Source: Lutraria lutraria | Taxonomy: Eukaryota > Mollusca > Bivalvia > Venerida > Mactridae | DNA: 64,000 nucleotides | Direction of reading: 5' to 3' | NCBI GenBank assembly: GCA_964023205.1 | Contig: OZ026833.1 | Coordinates: 34,636,366 to 34,700,365, forward strand | In this document: piece by piece, positions 21,757 through 33,500 of the stretch | How positions within the stretch are numbered: position 1 is the stretch's first letter | Layout of the letters: each line of letters starts with the position of its first letter | Notes under the pieces: model-generated | What the model was told of the DNA's origin: nothing | What the model saw: only the letters and a program-made list of their open reading frames with translations | Databases searched by the model: none | Position numbers and translations under genes: made by a program

Positions 21757-22412
21757 CTAACAGTCAATTAGATCTAATTCAAATATCATGTTTATAACAT
21801 TATCTCTCATCTTTGGATTGTCAATATTTACATAATTATAGCAATCAATGTTTGTATTTAGTACTAAATTAAAGTCTCCTACTAGTATATATTCATTATC
21901 TAAGTCAGCTATCTTATCTTTTAAATTGATCATAGAATTCAGGGCTGTCCTTATTTGGGCCAAAGATACAGAATAAAGATTTTTCTCTCATATGAGACAA
22001 AATGTAGGATTATTAAATTACCATTGTTGTCCTTTTCTATTCTTTTAAACTTAAAGTCAAAATTATTGTTAATTATAATTGCCACTCCCCTTAATTGAGA
22101 GTAATGATTACTAAAATAGCAAGTATATCCCCATCGACTATAAATATATGAAACATTATTGTCTACAAAGTGAGCATCTTGTAGACAATATATATTATAC
22201 TTAAGACTTTCCAAATAATTTAAAACATCCCTTCTTTTACTCTTATCACCCAAGCCTTTTACATTGAAGGATATGTGTGTGTTATTATATATAAGTATAT
22301 TTGTATAAAAGAATAAAGAATACTTGTATAGCAGGACACAGTATAGGATCCCAATACATAGACCAATCAACTGTTCAACCAAATTTTCTTCATCTTCGTA
22401 CCGATTTTGCAC
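21757..22412 (-). pseudogene. LINE apurinic-type endonuclease domain, N-terminal part
   Basis: On the minus strand the open frame 22412-21951 contains HISFNVKGLGDKSKRRDVLN, YCLQDAHF and LRGVAIIINNNFDF. After a frameshift near 21957 the next frame carries ILVGDFNLVLN. The N, the acidic residue of the QDxH motif and the GDFN motif are standard for the endonuclease of L1/Tx1-like LINEs. The C-terminal SDH-type block is in the inverted piece at 21440-21692. The copy is not functional. Confidence 0.85.
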
Positions 22413-22763
22413 CAGTAATTATCTACAACATCAGAAAGTGATAAATGCATGAAAACACCAATAAAATGTATTAACTATCAAAAACATCTTTGCACAATTT
22501 AAGATTACGCAAAAAGAAAACAAACAAAAAACTGTAAAAGTGTAAAGATTCATTATTTAAGGAGTATGTTGAAGGTTGAAAACATGTATACTTCCTAACA
22601 CAGATGGATTGTATTTATACAGAAGAGGGCTGACCAAACACCCAGCCTTTATCATAAAATATTTTTTGAAATGTTAGTTATTATAGATACTTAAAAGTTG
22701 TCACAGTCTTACTGTGAGGCAAATTCTAACATCTAATGTAATTGACAATCTGTAATTATTTAT
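22413..22763. other. unassigned sequence, local duplicate
   Basis: No gene is seen. The phrase 'cacagtcttactgtgag' near 22700, with about 60 following bases, recurs near 23185, just beyond the MITE at 22768-23094; a small local duplication flanks that element. Confidence 0.45.
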
Positions 22764-22767
22764 TTAA

Positions 22768-23094
22768 AGCCCCATTAGCATTTTGGATGTTAAAATTAAA
22801 GTAGGTCTTATTTTACCTAGAAAGATATCTCATCAGTGAAATTGACTTTTACTTGCAATAAAAACATTATGAAATTTTATTTTTTAATCACAAAGTACAT
22901 AGAAATATAGCACAGTATTTTTTTCAATGATATTGCAAAAAATAAAAAAAGCGTCTGACAACATTTCTACGAGATGTGGCTAAAGAAAATTGTGTAATAT
23001 TGTTTCTGAGCAAATAAGATATATTTCTTATATTTTACTATCATTACCTAATTATATTGTTCTGTACTGCTAAATATAAAAAGCTAATGGGGCT
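22768..23094. mobile_element. 327-bp MITE with TTAA target site
   Basis: The ends are AGCCCCATTAGC (22768) and its exact reverse complement GCTAATGGGGCT (23083-23094). Each is bordered by TTAA (22764-22767 and 23095-23098), so the inverted match including the target site is 16 bp. TTAA duplication is the hallmark of piggyBac and Kolobok elements. The interior has no coding capacity. Confidence 0.85.
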
Positions 23095-23389
23095 TTAATA
23101 TAACTATAAGTTTAAAATAAATAAATAAATAAACATACAAACCATAGTTTAACAGGTTAGAAACCCCACACAGAGAAAAAATCACAGTCTTACTGTGAGA
23201 CAAATCCTAGCATCCACTGTAATTCACACACTGTAAATTATATATTTTAAGTATAAAGTTTTTTTAAACAAAAAAATACATAAGCATATAAACCACACAT
23301 TAACAGGTTAGAAATTAGATACAGAATGTCAAATATTAATCAACATGACTGCAAACTAGGAACAACATTCCCAGTCACACATTAAATGT

Positions 23390-23731
23390 CCTGCTCTGCT
23401 CTTAGGGTCCCGGGTTTGATTCCCGGCCTGGGCCATGGAGATTTCAGAAATTTTATTCATAGTATACACGGGGCACATTAAAGAATCAGGCTGTCTATTC
23501 GAAATAAGAGCTAGGCGCATCCCACGCTGGACATGCCTGTATCTAATATCTTTCTCTCCCTTCTGGGGGCTTTCTTTCAGTCTGTCCCTCTGGTCTGATC
23601 ATGCTGTATCTGCACTGGTACAGAATGAACCTGTGCCTTCGTGGCTGCATCATATGTTTAGCACCTTTGAACGTACAAACAGTATGAAAAGGGCGCTATA
23701 TGAATCTGGTATCTATCTTTATCCAGTCACT
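23390..23731 (+). mobile_element. SINE, head-truncated copy
   Basis: The copy starts in the T-arm of a tRNA-like head (CCCGGGTTTGATTCCCGGCC, a polymerase III B box). The body contains 'attaaagaatcaggctgtct' and 'gaaataagagctaggcgcat', and the tail is 'gggcgctatatgaatctggt' followed by TATC repeats. The same body occurs full-length on the minus strand at 58349-58785. The A-box half of the head and an internal segment of about 65 bp are missing. The 121-codon frame at 23435-23800 is just SINE sequence. Confidence 0.9.
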
Positions 23732-23783
23732 TCCGGCAAAATCGACCAGATAACATGGTGCCGAGTAAACTTTGCTTTATTAG

Positions 23784-23830
23784 GTCACCTGACCATGTGA
23801 CTTGTGATAAACCGTCACCTGACCATGTGA
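23784..23830 (+). repeat. 17-bp direct repeat with E-boxes
   Basis: GTCACCTGACCATGTGA occurs at 23784-23800 and again at 23814-23830. Each copy contains CACCTG and CATGTG, both E-box cores. It could be a small regulatory cluster or chance duplication. Confidence 0.5.
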
Positions 23831-23831
23831 T

Positions 23832-24665
23832 CTGACGGACTATTTCTTATTACAGAGTCCCCAGTTGAATTTCAGTGCCCAGGGGTGCGGTTTTCCTAGC
23901 CAAAATGAACTGAGGTTGATTGATAAAATTTATTATTAATGTTCTACGACTTACCTGTGTCTACATAACGTTATCAAGATGTCCGACGTCATTGTAACTA
24001 AATAGTCCCGAGTTTTTTCCCTTATTAAGCAAATTCAGTGACTGGATAAATCATTCAGGTTCATTTGAATAAATGTATCATGTTAAAAATGCAAGCTTTC
24101 ATAATGTTGCATTGTTCCATATCAGTTATTAATTAGAACATTTGCTTTTTTATTGCTTTATTATATGGAAACTGTTTTCAATAACTAATAAATTATGATT
24201 ATGTTAAAACACTCAATATATTAACATAGAAATTAAAATGAAATAAAATTATACATAATTCATGACAGTCCAACATTTCTGTCATTAATTCCATTATATC
24301 AAATGTTTCCAATAAAAATGGTATGCTTATTGTTTCAACAATTGCTTTTTAAATAAATATAAACAATGAATAGGTAAATGGTGAAATGAAGAATACAAGG
24401 TCTAGAGCAAAACAAGCATGCCATAAATTATTTCATAAGAACATAATATGAACTTTCTATTGGAGGTGTGTCTCTCGCTCTGTGTGGTCTAAAAGCGGCA
24501 AGGAAGAAATCACAAACCAGCTCACAGTAATTTGAATGGCACCATTTCATTTCTAAAGGAAACAGAAAGTTCCAATCAGAAGTCGGAAGTCAAATTGCAC
24601 AAAGTGGCATATATCTCGACATTTTGATATAAAACAATTATGGCAATAAATTACATATTATTAAG
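23832..24665. other. unassigned AT-rich sequence
   Basis: I see no gene, RNA or clear repeat in this stretch. Confidence 0.4.
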
Positions 24666-25318
24666 AACAAGAGGGCCATAATGGCTCACCTGAGAATAAC
24701 TGTGCAGCCTTGCATAATCAAGTGACCCCCAGGTCAATAATATGAACAAATTTGAAAAGTACGTAAGGTAATGCTAATCTCTGGAATATCTAAGCTATAT
24801 GCCTTATTGGTTTATTTTAAGAATTTTTTTGAAGATTTTGCTATGTAAAATCAAATGACACGGGGTAAATTTGAACCCATGGGTCATGATTTGAACAAAT
24901 TTGGTAGAGGTCCAACAGTTGATGATTCATACCAAATATCTCAGCTCTAGGCCTTCTGGTTTATTTTAACTTTTTAAGATTGTATTAAAAAGATTTTTCT
25001 CAAATGTATGTAACTCCTGATGCTGGTCAATTTGGACCCCATGGTCATGTTTTTAACAAACTTGGTAGAAATCCATTACACAGTGCTATACATCAAACAT
25101 CTAAGCTCTAGGTCCTCTGATTTATGAGAGCTGGATTTATGAAGATCTTCCTAAAGAAATCTAGGTAGAGTCAAGTGACCCATAATGAGTCAATTTAGAC
25201 CCTGGTGTAATGATTAAAACAAACTTGGTAGAGGTCCACTAGACATTGCTACACACTAAATATCTAAGCTCTAGATCTTCTGTTTTTTTTAGCAGAAGAT
25301 TTTCCTTTGGGTTGCCAT
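24666..25318 (+). repeat. degenerate tandem repeat, ~150-bp units
   Basis: About four diverged units carry the phrases 'catgatttgaacaaatttgg', 'tagaggtccaacag' and 'accaaatatctcagctctag' plus 'gccttctggttta'. It is similar in type to the array at 340-1450. It ends immediately downstream of the exon at 25335. Confidence 0.75.
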
Positions 25319-25334
25319 TAGTAAAAGATCATAC

Positions 25335-25500
25335 CAATGAAGTGTCAACTATATGACCATCATGATCGACCATCATGATCCTCTCTTCTAGATAAACATG
25401 TCATGAATACTTTTTGATGTGCAACTTCTTCTCCCCTCTGTAGTCTGCACATCAAATCATCTTCTCTAAGCTTTCTCTCCACTCCACAGTCATTATCAAT
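25335..25500 (-). pseudogene. CARF-like gene, last visible exon with 13-bp duplication
   Basis: Acceptor 'taatattacag' lies at 25501 and donor 'gtatgatc' below 25335. The frame reads IDNDCGVERKLREDDLMCRL, then VFMTCLSRREDHDG, and runs into TGA because 'gaccatcatgatc' (plus strand) is present twice (25355-25367, 25368-25380). A single copy would read DHDGHIV, matching the family's DHxGH motif. Confidence 0.6.
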
Positions 25501-27736
25501 CTGTAATATTAAATATGTAACAACAGGACAATTATAAACTGTTACTTGATGAAGTCTTGCTCTCTATTTTTCAGTTACTCATTTATCAGGTTTTTAAGTA
25601 ACATTCACACAGAATTGTCATTCAGTGATTTTTCAGCTTCAAAGGGGAATATATATGGTGGCTCTTATGGACATTATTTATGCTCATACAGGTACCTTGT
25701 TAGAACCAGTTACTTTCAATACTCCAGCAAGATAGCTTCTTCACATGAAAAGCTTATCTATTTGTAATATTTCTATTGATAGCTATAAAGGGAAAGTGAT
25801 TTGACGTCATCTACCCTAAACAATTTACTATGGAGGCACCTATCTTTAATACATAATAATACATCCAAAGTTTCATAATATTTAATGATCATTATACAAC
25901 CTATAATTTACAATCATCATTTATCTACAACAGATTGGAAAAGATAATGACTTTAAAGATATAATTAACATTAAATTATCATTTTCATTATCTGTCTTAT
26001 ATCATCTAAACCTTTGTTTTCTAATTAAGAAAGTAAATATATGTTAAATGTAAATTTTGAAATAACAATTACACATACAATTTGATATAAAGATACAAAT
26101 TTGATTCAATCACAGGTCCAGTATTGTTAGTGTATGAACAAAATATACACTATACATATGGATGTGGGGGAGACACTTGGTAAAAAATACTCACCTTTAC
26201 CACAAATTGGTCCAGTAGGTTAAGAATGCTTCTGTCATTTCTTTTTTAAATTTCTATAAATATACATGTATTTTGAAAAAACTAACTAAAATAAGTCATG
26301 GTCAGTAATGTTAATACATGCTTTAATGTGGATATTAATGATCTTACCTTATAAGAAGGAAATCTACAGATTTCTCTTATTGTTACTTGTGTGCTGCAAC
26401 CAAGTTTTTTGGAGTTTGTTAAGAGAAATTTTCGGCCTCTGCCACATTCATGATCTGTTTCCATCTTAAAAAGAGAACAGTTAAATTACCTTTCTTTCAA
26501 AGAAAATCTAAAATACTGGCATTCATCTTGTTTCTTCATTAACTTCAGACCCAATAATTAAGCTGTGACCAGATCAATTTTGCTTTATCCATTCAATAGG
26601 TACAGTGGTCACTGGTTTGATTCTGTTTTCAAACATATTGTAGTGTGCTTGTTAAAATAAAGTATCCATTACCTTTAATGGACAGTACAGTGTTTACATT
26701 ATGAGTTATAACTGTAACTATGGGTGAATGTGATTCATATCCCAACCAATGTCCCGGATAGAACCTGACTGGTACAGGTGGTAAAGGGAATAACTTTTGC
26801 AGCATAGGATACATATAACTAAGAAATTGTCTCTAGTTCAAAGGAAGACAAAATTGTACATGAATTTATGAGTAGCAATAGACATTAAAAATAAAACAAA
26901 CAAAAGCATTAAAGAAAGACGGCAATAGAAGTTGAAAAGCTTGGCCTATTCTGCTTTTATACAAAATGCAGATATCAAGAAAAAATCAGTTTTTCAAATT
27001 CAATTCAAATTTATAGTGAATGTCTCTTCCAGTAAGGGGCATGACTTATTTCAAAATTCAATGAAGAATTGTGGAACTTAAGTTGAAAACTTGCTTGTCA
27101 CCCTTCATATACATTTTAAGTCTCACATGAAATCTGAGCTGGTGTCTCTCAGATATTTATGTAACTGTACAATTTTTCAGGATTTTTCAAGTAATAAGGG
27201 ACATGACTCTGTTAAAATTCAATGAAGAGTAACTAAACACTCTTATGATCATTAATGATTTCAAGTAACTGTTTGATGGTAATATCTGTTCTGGTTCAAA
27301 ATAAAAATTGTGAATTGAACACACAAGTAATTCCTAAAACGTATGGTTGGTGGGTATAAATATGATATTGCATTATCATTTATAAATATCAAATGCTCTC
27401 ACACCACATTCATTTGTTATATTCTTAAGACTGTACCAGTCTGAGGCAGTTTCTTTCAATTATATTTCTCATTTAAATGTACAATACCATTCATGTACAG
27501 TTCTATACTATACAGTAGGATGTGGGATTCAAGCATGTACAGTGAAAATATCAGCCCTGAATGTCAATTAACAAGACCTCAACTTCAAGACATATTTGTT
27601 TCTTGTACAGATAATTCATACAATTACAATGGTGATGATGCTAGATTTATGCAAAGTAAACATACCATTCTTAAAAATATCTACTACAAAAAATACATAT
27701 TCTCCATAACAAACAAAAAAACATAATCAAATTCAC
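25501..27736 (-). other. introns of the CARF-like gene
   Basis: Apart from the exon at 26348-26464 this is AT-rich intron sequence with no repeat or gene I can name. Short open frames at 25546-25767 and 26629-26814 have no domain. Confidence 0.4.
26348..26464 (-). CDS. CARF-like gene, middle exon
   Basis: This 117-bp exon lies between acceptor 'ctctttttaag' and donor 'gtaagatc', phase 0 on both sides. It encodes METDHECGRGRKFLLTNSKK and then LGCSTQVTIREICRFPSYK. The initial Met is internal, since the previous exon joins in frame. Confidence 0.65.
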
Positions 27737-27903
27737 CTTATATCTCTTTCCTTCTTTTTTGCTCCTTTTCTTTCTGTCTGTTCCAAACTGACAATCAAAC
27801 CTTTTGTTGCCAATGACAACAAAAGGCACACCATTAAATTCCTGGCGTCCATATTTTACAGAAGACTGGTCTTCCCAGTAAACTTTCTTTGCTGAATGTA
27901 TGT
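27737..27903 (-). CDS. CARF-like gene, first visible exon
   Basis: This 167-bp exon lies between acceptor 'tttattttaacag' and donor 'gtgaattt'. It encodes IHSAKKVYWEDQSSVKYG, then VPFVVIGNKRFDCQFGTDR and a KKRSKKEGKR basic cluster. It begins with two bases of a split codon, so at least one exon lies upstream. Confidence 0.65.
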
Positions 27904-28768
27904 CTGTTAAAATAAAATGGTTCTTATACATATATTATCATTTATATATCAATGAAAATAAACAAATACATTATTAGAACACCAAAGTAATAGGATAGTA
28001 AACCAATATCTATGATTAGTATGTGTATGCAGAAAAGCAATCATACAATCTAAGACCTATACATACAGGGTGTTTCATAATATACGTTACACTTTCAAAC
28101 CTTATTATGATATACAAATGTAGTTTTTCTAAAGATAACACAACACAATTTTGACCATGTAAATAGCCTCAGACTACAGTTTTATAACATGTACATAGAT
28201 TAAAAACTCCTGTAAAGCGCCTGTAGAAAATGCTATTTTTGCATGCAGCAGATCTTTGAATTTTGCAAACTACTTAAAATTTGTGCAAATCTCATTAATG
28301 AATTTTCAACCATGTCATTAAGTACTCCTTTTTCTGATGCAAGAAAATATTTTCAATATGATTAGTTAAGAAATTTCTTTGAAATTATTACTTAGATTCA
28401 ACCAGTATAGCAGAAAAATGACAAAATGTATGATATAAGGGTTATGCAGGGGCCTTTGTATTTTGCATAAAACTTTTTTTTGTGCTCCAATTTTTTACAA
28501 CTAGGTATCATTTTGTAGGGAATTGTTAACTTACCTGGCAGACTTATAAAGATAGAAGCTGTTGAAACTTGAAGAAAGAAAGATCAGACTTGTAAATCAT
28601 TCTTTCCAGGTATGATTGTTGATGAATCAGGGAGTGCCTCACTAGGATTCTGGTGTACCAAGTATACAAATTGACATGATTTGTACCAGGAAGTCATCTA
28701 CTCATCAGAAGTGTTACTAGGAAGACATGGAGCATGCTATTTGGTAATAATATTTGTTTGTTTATATC
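27904..28768. other. unassigned; isolated mariner-like end at 28070
   Basis: At 28070-28110 the sequence TACAGGGTGTTTCATAATAT, followed by 'acgttacactttcaa', resembles a Tc1/mariner terminus. I find no matching opposite end downstream, so it may be a solo or truncated end. Otherwise nothing is recognised. Confidence 0.4.
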
Positions 28769-28988
28769 AAGTTTTACGCCCCTTTTCAACAGTCAGAGTC
28801 ATATGAGCCAGACAGTTCACCTAACCATCGTTCCTGGTAAGAACCAGTACTAGACTCCCATCCTCCGTCTACTTTCTCACATAAAGAGACATGGTTGGTA
28901 TCGGGGCTTGAACCCACGACCCTCTTTCAGTGAGAGGTTACAGTGATTTGAAGTCAGTGACCTTAACCACTCGACCACAGAGCTGCTT
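28769..28988 (-). mobile_element. tRNA-derived SINE (type 2)
   Basis: On the minus strand the head reads AGCTCTGTGGTCGAGTGGTT (A box) and ends in GTGGGTTCAAGCCCC (B box). The body follows ('catgtctctttatgtgagaa', 'agtactggttcttaccagga', 'tcatatgactctgactgttg'). A head-truncated second copy lies at 44234-44413, also on the minus strand. The type differs from the SINE at 23390 and 58349. Confidence 0.9.
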
Positions 28989-30585
28989 GGTAATAATAAG
29001 CTATATAATAGTATCTTATATTACATGACTGTGTATGAATAGAAAGACCCTTGAAAGTTTCAAACAGTTCTTGATGCATTTTTATCTATTACATTTCTGT
29101 ACCATGCTGTAGTAATGCAGCTTAGCTGAAATTGTCATTAATTTTATGCAAGTACAGTTCTGTTCCATAAAAGGTTACAAACTTTAAAAAAACTGCATTT
29201 AATTATGTATTTTAGTATGATGGCTATAACCCTATTAAAATTATGTTTCAGGTGTTCAACATCAACTAAAACAACAAGTTGGTCTAAAATTGCTTTCCCA
29301 GATACTGGAATATCCTCAAAGAAATTCACAATGGTAACTGCAATTTTTATAGATCCAATTTACTACCTGTATGTTTGAAGGGAGGCTAATCTCACACAAT
29401 GAATGAACATGATTTAATTGTCTCCCTTGTGTGTTTTGATTTTTTACATCAAGTTTGCATGTAGTTGAATGTAGTTTTCTATCAACCATTTGTCTGATTA
29501 CATTTGAGTTAAGTTACCCATGAATAATGGATAAATGGACGTAACAATTTCAACAACGTTATTCATGATGTCCGAACTTTACTATATTGCAATTTTGTGA
29601 AAAATAATGCACGATGACATATTATTTTTACATTTTATAATTGCTTGTTAACATCTCCACAATATTAACAAGTGATTCATTAGTTGATTGAATCTACTTC
29701 CGTTTACCAAAAGTACACTGAAATATAGTTAGAGGTCAAAATTACGGGTGAAAAAAACGGACGTATTTTTAGTGCTTAACGTTCGCCCAGGAAAATAATG
29801 ACGTCAAAACCCTATTAAAACTTACATGAGCTTATTCCGCAGATAGAGAGCTTGAAGTTGGTGTATCTGAAATTACAATAGCGGTATGTTTGAACCAATT
29901 TTGCATGTAAAACGTCGATTTTACACCTCTGACATTCATCGTGGCATTGCTAGGGAACAGATTGATTATGATTTATGATGGACGTATCTCCTATAAATAT
30001 ACATTCGTATCTTGTCACAGAAATTATTGGTTGTTTTATGCTTTACATTATAGACATCACTACAACTAGTGTGATATTGGTCATACCAAATGTGTCGATG
30101 TACTGTAATGGGTTTTATGAATACATGACATAGAATGCTAACAAGTGGAAAGTATGTCATATGATATCATAAACATGACATGGGATGATCATGTAAACTT
30201 GTAATATGACATCGTATGTTTGTCTTACTCAGATCTTCTTGTGAAGTTATTATGTATTCTGATATTTATGTCGAGATGTTGTATTTTCATATTGACGTTT
30301 ACATGTATGTAATGTTGTGCGCTTGTCACATTCGGCTTTTCGTGTGAAGTTATAATGCAATATTAAAAGATGGCTGATTTATAATGGCTGGTCGTTGGCT
30401 TATTTCTACAAGTCAGTATGTCATTTTTCCCATTTTGAGAAAATTGCATTAGAAGTTTTGAAGTTTGGCGTAAATAAGCAAGTTACAGGTCTGTGGACTT
30501 CTGATTAACCATATCTAGGTAAAATATTGAAGCATTTCATTGTAATGAGCTCATTGAGATGAAAAGGATAATCCCAATCATAAAA
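28989..30585. other. unassigned sequence
   Basis: No gene can be assigned. A segment at 29252-29330 on the plus strand sits between an acceptor-like 'attatgtttcag' and a donor-like 'gtaactgc' and is open in one frame (CSTSTKTTSWSKIAFPDTGI). It is open on the other strand as well, so I do not call it. Confidence 0.35.
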
Positions 30586-33500
30586 GATAGTTGTTGGTGG
30601 TGGTATGTGAGAAGTATAAGTTACTGTAAAAGAGAGATGGCTGTAGTTGAGAGATATTTGAGGTTTACAAGTTACTGTATACAAGAAATGGTTGTTGTTG
30701 GGAGGTATTTGAGGTTTACAAATTACTGTACATAGATGAGAGATAGTTGTTGGTGGTGGTATGTGAGAAGTATAAGTTACTGTAAAAGAGAGATGGCTGT
30801 AGTTGAGAGATATTTGAGGTTTACAAGTTACTGTATACGAGAAGTGGTTGTTGTTGGGAGGTATTTGAGGTTTACAAGTTACTGTACATAGATGAGAGAT
30901 AGTTGTTGGTGGTGGTATGTGAGAAGTATAAGTTACTGTAAAAGAGAGATGGTTGTTGTTGGGAGGTATTTGAGGTTTACAAGTTACTGTATATAGATGA
31001 GAGATAGTTGTTGGTGGTGGTATTTGAGAAGTATAAGTTACTGTAAAAGAGAGGTGGCTGTAGTTGAGAGATATTTGAGGTTTACAAGTTACTGTATATA
31101 GATGAGAGATAGTTGTTGGTGGTGGTATTTGAGAAGTATAAGTTACTGTAAAAGAGAGGTGGCTGTAGTTGAGAGATATTTGAGGTTTACAAGCTACTGT
31201 ACATAGATGAGAGATAGTTGTTGGTGGTGGTATTTGAGAAGTATAAGTTACTGTAAAAGAGAGATGGCTGTAGTTGAGAGATATTTGAGGTTTACAAGTT
31301 ACTGTATACGAGAAGTGGTTGTTGTTGGGAGGTATTTGAGGTTTACAAGTTACTGTATACGAGAAGTGGTTGTTGTTGGGAGGTATTTGAGGTTTACAAG
31401 TTACTGTATACAAGAAATGGTTGTTGTAGGGAGGTATTTGAGGTTTACAAGTTACTGTATACAAGAAATGGTTGTTGTTGGGAGGTATTTGAGGTTTACA
31501 AGTTACTGTACATAGATGAGAGATAGTTGTTGGTGGTGGTATTTGAGAAGTATAAGTTACTGTAAAAGAGAGATGGCTGTAGTTGAGAGATATTTGAGGT
31601 TTACAAGTTACTGTATACGAGAAGTGGTTGTTGTTGGGAGGTATTTGAGGTTTACAAGTTACTGTATACGAGAAGTGGTTGTTGTTGGGAGGTATTTGAG
31701 GTTTACAAGTTACTGTACATAGATGAGAGATAGTTGTTGGTGGTGGTATGTGAGAAGTATAAGTTACTGTAAAAGAGAGATGGTTGTTGTTGGGAGGTAT
31801 TTGAGGTTTACAAGTTACTGTACATAGATGAGAGATAGTTGTTGGTGGTGGTATGTGAGAAGTATAAGTTACTGTAAAAGAGAGATGGCTGTAGTTGAGA
31901 GATATTTGAGGTTTACAAGTTACTGTATACAAGAAATGGTTGTTGTTGGGAGGTATTTGAGGTTTACAAGTTACTGTATACGAGAAGTGGTTGTTGTTGG
32001 GAGGTATTTGAGGTTTACAAGTTACTGTATACGAGAAGTGGTTGTTGTTGGGAGGTATTTGAGGTTTACAAGTTACTGTATACAAGAAATGGTTGTTGTT
32101 GGGAGGTATTTGAGGTTTACAAGTTACTGTATACAAGAAATGGTTGTTGTTGGGAGGTATTTGAGGTTTACAAGTTACTGTATACAAGAAATGGTTGTTG
32201 TTGGGAGGTATTTGAGGTTTACAAGTTACTGTATACGAGAAGTGGTTGTTGTTGGGAGGTATTTGAGGTTTACAAGTTACTGTATACGAGAAGTGGTTGT
32301 TGTTGGGAGGTATTTGAGGTTTACAAGTTACTGTATACAAGAAATGGTTGTTGTTGGGAGGTATTTGAGGTTTACAAGTTACTGTATACAAGAAATGGTT
32401 GTTGTTGGGAGGTATTTGAGGTTTACAAGTTACTGTATACAAGAAATGGTTGTTGTTGGGAGGTATTTGAGGTTTACAAGTTACTGTATACAAGAAATGG
32501 TTGTTGTTGGGAGGTATTTGAGGTTTACAAGTTACTGTATACGAGAAGTGGTTGTTGTTGGGAGGTATTTGAGGTTTACAAGTTACTGTATACGAGAAGT
32601 GGTTGTTGTTGGGAGGTATTTGAGGTTTACAAGTTACTGTATACGAGAAGTGGTTGTTGTTGGGAGGTATTTGAGGTTTACAAGTTACTGTATACGAGAA
32701 GTGGTTGTTGTTGGGAGGTATTTGAGGTTTACAAGTTACTGTATACGAGAAGTGGTTGTTGTTGGGAGGTATTTGAGGTTTACAAGTTACTGTATACAAG
32801 AAATGGTTGTTGTTGGGAGGTATTTGAGGTTTACAAGTTACTGTATACAAGAAATGGTTGTTGTTGGGAGGTATTTGAGGTTTACAAGTTACTGTATACA
32901 AGAAGTGGTTGTTGTTGGGAGGTATTTGAGGTTTACAAGTTACTGTATACGAGAAGTGGTTGTTGTTGGGAGGTATTTGAGGTTTACAAGTTACTGTACA
33001 TAGATGAGAGATAGTTGTTGGTGGTGGTATTTGAGAAGTATAAGTTACTGTAAAAGAGAGATGGCTGTAGTTGAGAGATATTTGAGGTTTACAAGTTACT
33101 GTATACAAGAAATGGTTGTTGTTGGGAGGTATTTGAGGTTTACAAGTTACTGTATACGAGAAGTGGTTGTTGTTGGGAGGTATTTGAGGTTTACAAGTTA
33201 CTGTACATAGATGAGAGATAGTTGTTGGTGGTGGTATTTGAGAAGTATAAGTTACTGTAAAAGAGAGATGGCTGTAGTTGAGAGATATTTGAGGTTTACA
33301 AGTTACTGTATACAAGAAATGGTTGTTGTTGGGAGGTATTTGAGGTTTACAAGTTACTGTATACAAGAAATGGTTGTTGTTGGGAGGTATTTGAGGTTTA
33401 CAAGTTACTGTATACGAGAAGTGGTTGTTGTTGGGAGGTATTTGAGGTTTACAAATTACTGTATACAAGAAATGGTTGTTGTTGGGAGGTATTTGAGGTT

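Larger units (their letters stand above)
25335..27903 (-). pseudogene. CARF/ALS2CR8-like gene, three exons, partial
   Basis: Three minus-strand exons (27903-27737, 26464-26348, 25500-25335) have good splice sites and matching phases. Their translation runs through GVPFVVIGNKRFDCQFGTDR, then a Lys/Arg-rich stretch, LLTNSKKLGCSTQVTIREIC, RFPSYK, and DNDCGVERKLRED. The order 'D..G..DR, basic run, SKK.GC.A.I..R.I..FP.YK, ... DH.GH' resembles the calcium-responsive transcription factor (CARF) domain family found in many invertebrate proteins of unknown role; I infer DNA binding. The last exon carries a perfect 13-bp tandem duplication (25355-25380) that shifts the frame. Without it the exon would be 153 bp, phase 0 at both ends. 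Upstream exons and the start codon are not visible. It is either a recent pseudogene or a polymorphic or misassembled allele. Confidence 0.6.

Noticed and set aside
20919..22412. An active LINE
   Set aside because: It has frameshifts, an inverted segment, a missing block and a 6.8-kb insertion in the catalytic motif.
23435..23800. 121-codon plus-strand gene
   Set aside because: It lies within a SINE copy and its 3' flank.
28070..28110. A complete mariner element
   Set aside because: Only one end resembling CAGGGTGTTTCATAA is present; no matching inverted end within 700 bp.
28905..28985. A tRNA gene on the minus strand
   Set aside because: It is the head of a SINE; the body also occurs at 44234-44413.
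29252..29330. Single exon with acceptor and donor on the plus strand
   Set aside because: Too short, open on both strands, no family match and no partner exons.
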